Assembly (NCBI GenBank): GCA_937916345.1
Contig: CALFUE010000088.1
Coordinates: forward strand, 1 to 6,202
Length of the DNA stretch: 6,202 nt
Direction: 5' to 3'
DNA from: an uncultured bacterium
GTDB taxonomy: Bacteria > Bacillota > Clostridia > Lachnospirales > Lachnospiraceae
In this document: in pieces, positions 5,405-6,202 of the stretch
Numbering within the stretch: the first letter of the stretch is position 1
Layout: every line of letters begins with the position of its first letter
The notes under the pieces: generated by a model
Database searches by the model: none
What the model saw: only the letters and a program-made list of their open reading frames with translations
Told to the model about the DNA's origin: nothing
Position numbers and translations under genes: made by a program

Positions 5405-6202
5405 AAGGCAGGTTATTCAAGGCCGTTGCCGGCATCATGACCGCCCTGGCGCTAACCGCGTGTCATGGTACCGCGGGCATGAAAAGCTTCGAGGTGCCCG
5501 AGAGCTTCGATGAGTCGAGGGAAATCTCGCTCACGTTCTGGGCCAAGAACGACACCAACAAGAACCAGACTGCCGTATACGAAAGGGCAGCCAGGGATTT
5601 TGAAAAAATCTATCCGGGAGTTAACGTGAACATTCGGCTCTATACTGATTACGGCAGGATATACAACGACGTGATCACCAACGTTTCGACGGGCACCACG
5701 CCCAACGTGTGCATCACTTATCCTGACCACATAGCGACTTATCTGCAGAGTCCGGGACAGGTCGTGGAGCTGGACGGTCTGTTGACTGATCCGGTCTACG
5801 GACTGGGCGGGAGCGGCGTCAAATTTGACGCGCCGTCCGTGGATGACATGACGGACAAGTTTCTGGATGAATGCTATTTTGAGGGCAGTCTTTATGCCAT
5901 GCCGTACATGAGGAGCACGGAGGCCTGCTACGTCAACAAGACCATGGTGGAGAAACTGGGATATGAGTTGCCCGAGGTGCTCACCTGGGATTACGTATGG
6001 GAGGTCAGCGAAGCGGCCATGGCTAAGAACCCTGACGGGACCTTCGCCGTCAACGGTCAGAACACGATGATCCCCTTCATATACAAGTCGACGGACAACA
6101 TGCTGATCTCGATGCTCAGGCAGCGGGGTGCCGGTTATTCCACGGAAGAGGGTGAGATCGAGATATTCAACGATACCACCGGCGAGCTGCTGCAGGAAAT
6201 AG
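5401..6202 (+). CDS. Extracellular solute-binding lipoprotein, family 1 (partial, 3' end cut off)
   Basis: This reading frame is open from ATG 5401 to the window end (267 codons, no stop), so about 60% of a usual 420-450 residue protein is present. It has a lipoprotein signal: basic start MKGRLFK, hydrophobic core, and lipobox LTAC with lipidated Cys at residue 21. The mature part reads like a family 1 solute-binding protein: ISLTFWAKND near the start, FEKIYPGVNVNI, and a central block LYAMPYMRSTEACYVNKTMVEKLGY, then LTWDYVWEVSEAA. This block corresponds to the 'lPf..st..lyyNK' region of maltose and UgpB-type binding proteins. It should capture the substrate outside the membrane and deliver it to the two upstream permeases. 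The start lies in an ATGA overlap and has a strong ribosome binding site. GC is about 55% over 5401-6120, higher than the permease before it, and none of its Thr codons is ACA. The ligand is not determinable from this part. Confidence 0.92.
   Translation, partial: MKGRLFKAVAGIMTALALTACHGTAGMKSFEVPESFDESREISLTFWAKNDTNKNQTAVYERAARDFEKIYPGVNVNIRLYTDYGRIYNDVITNVSTGTTPNVCITYPDHIATYLQSPGQVVELDGLLTDPVYGLGGSGVKFDAPSVDDMTDKFLDECYFEGSLYAMPYMRSTEACYVNKTMVEKLGYELPEVLTWDYVWEVSEAAMAKNPDGTFAVNGQNTMIPFIYKSTDNMLISMLRQRGAGYSTEEGEIEIFNDTTGELLQEI

Overview
The window looks like a chromosomal piece from a Gram-positive anaerobe of the Clostridia, most likely Lachnospiraceae-like. The reasons are the purine-rich AGGAGG/GGGAGG ribosome binding sites, the mid-40s to mid-50s %GC, the use of TTG as a start codon, the Firmicutes-type ABC ATPase and the lipoprotein signal on the solute-binding protein. 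This is inference from sequence style; there is no rRNA or other marker to fix the taxon. A near-consensus sigma-28 promoter suggests the organism is, or descends from, a motile species.

Layout, all genes on the + strand. Positions 1-226 are non-coding as far as can be seen. They hold an 18-pair inverted repeat (51-88) and a promoter that matches the flagellar sigma-28 consensus with exact spacing (145-171). This promoter drives gene 1 (227-1240), a 337-residue protein with tandem Asp-rich, EF-hand-like calcium loops and no signal peptide. A second promoter of housekeeping type (extended -10, 17-bp spacer, A-tract upstream) overlaps the stop codon of gene 1 (1238-1266) and starts a five-gene operon.

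The operon runs: a membrane-anchored CapA-family metallophosphatase-fold protein (1304-2590); a UgpC/MsmX-type ATPase (2587-3681, TTG start); two MalF/MalG-type permeases (3681-4565 and 4562-5404); and a solute-binding lipoprotein (from 5401, cut by the window end). Every junction is a 1-4 base stop/start overlap, so translation is probably coupled from the first gene to the last. The four transporter genes form a complete CUT1-type importer for a sugar, oligosaccharide or glycerol-phosphate-like compound. Placing the CapA-like ectodomain protein first suggests, as a hypothesis, that it acts on the same extracellular material that the transporter imports.

The points most worth following are the sigma-28 promoter on a calcium-binding protein that lacks a signal peptide, and the fixed coupling of a CapA-family surface protein to a CUT1 importer. 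No rRNA, tRNA, CRISPR array, complete insertion sequence or convincing terminator was seen.
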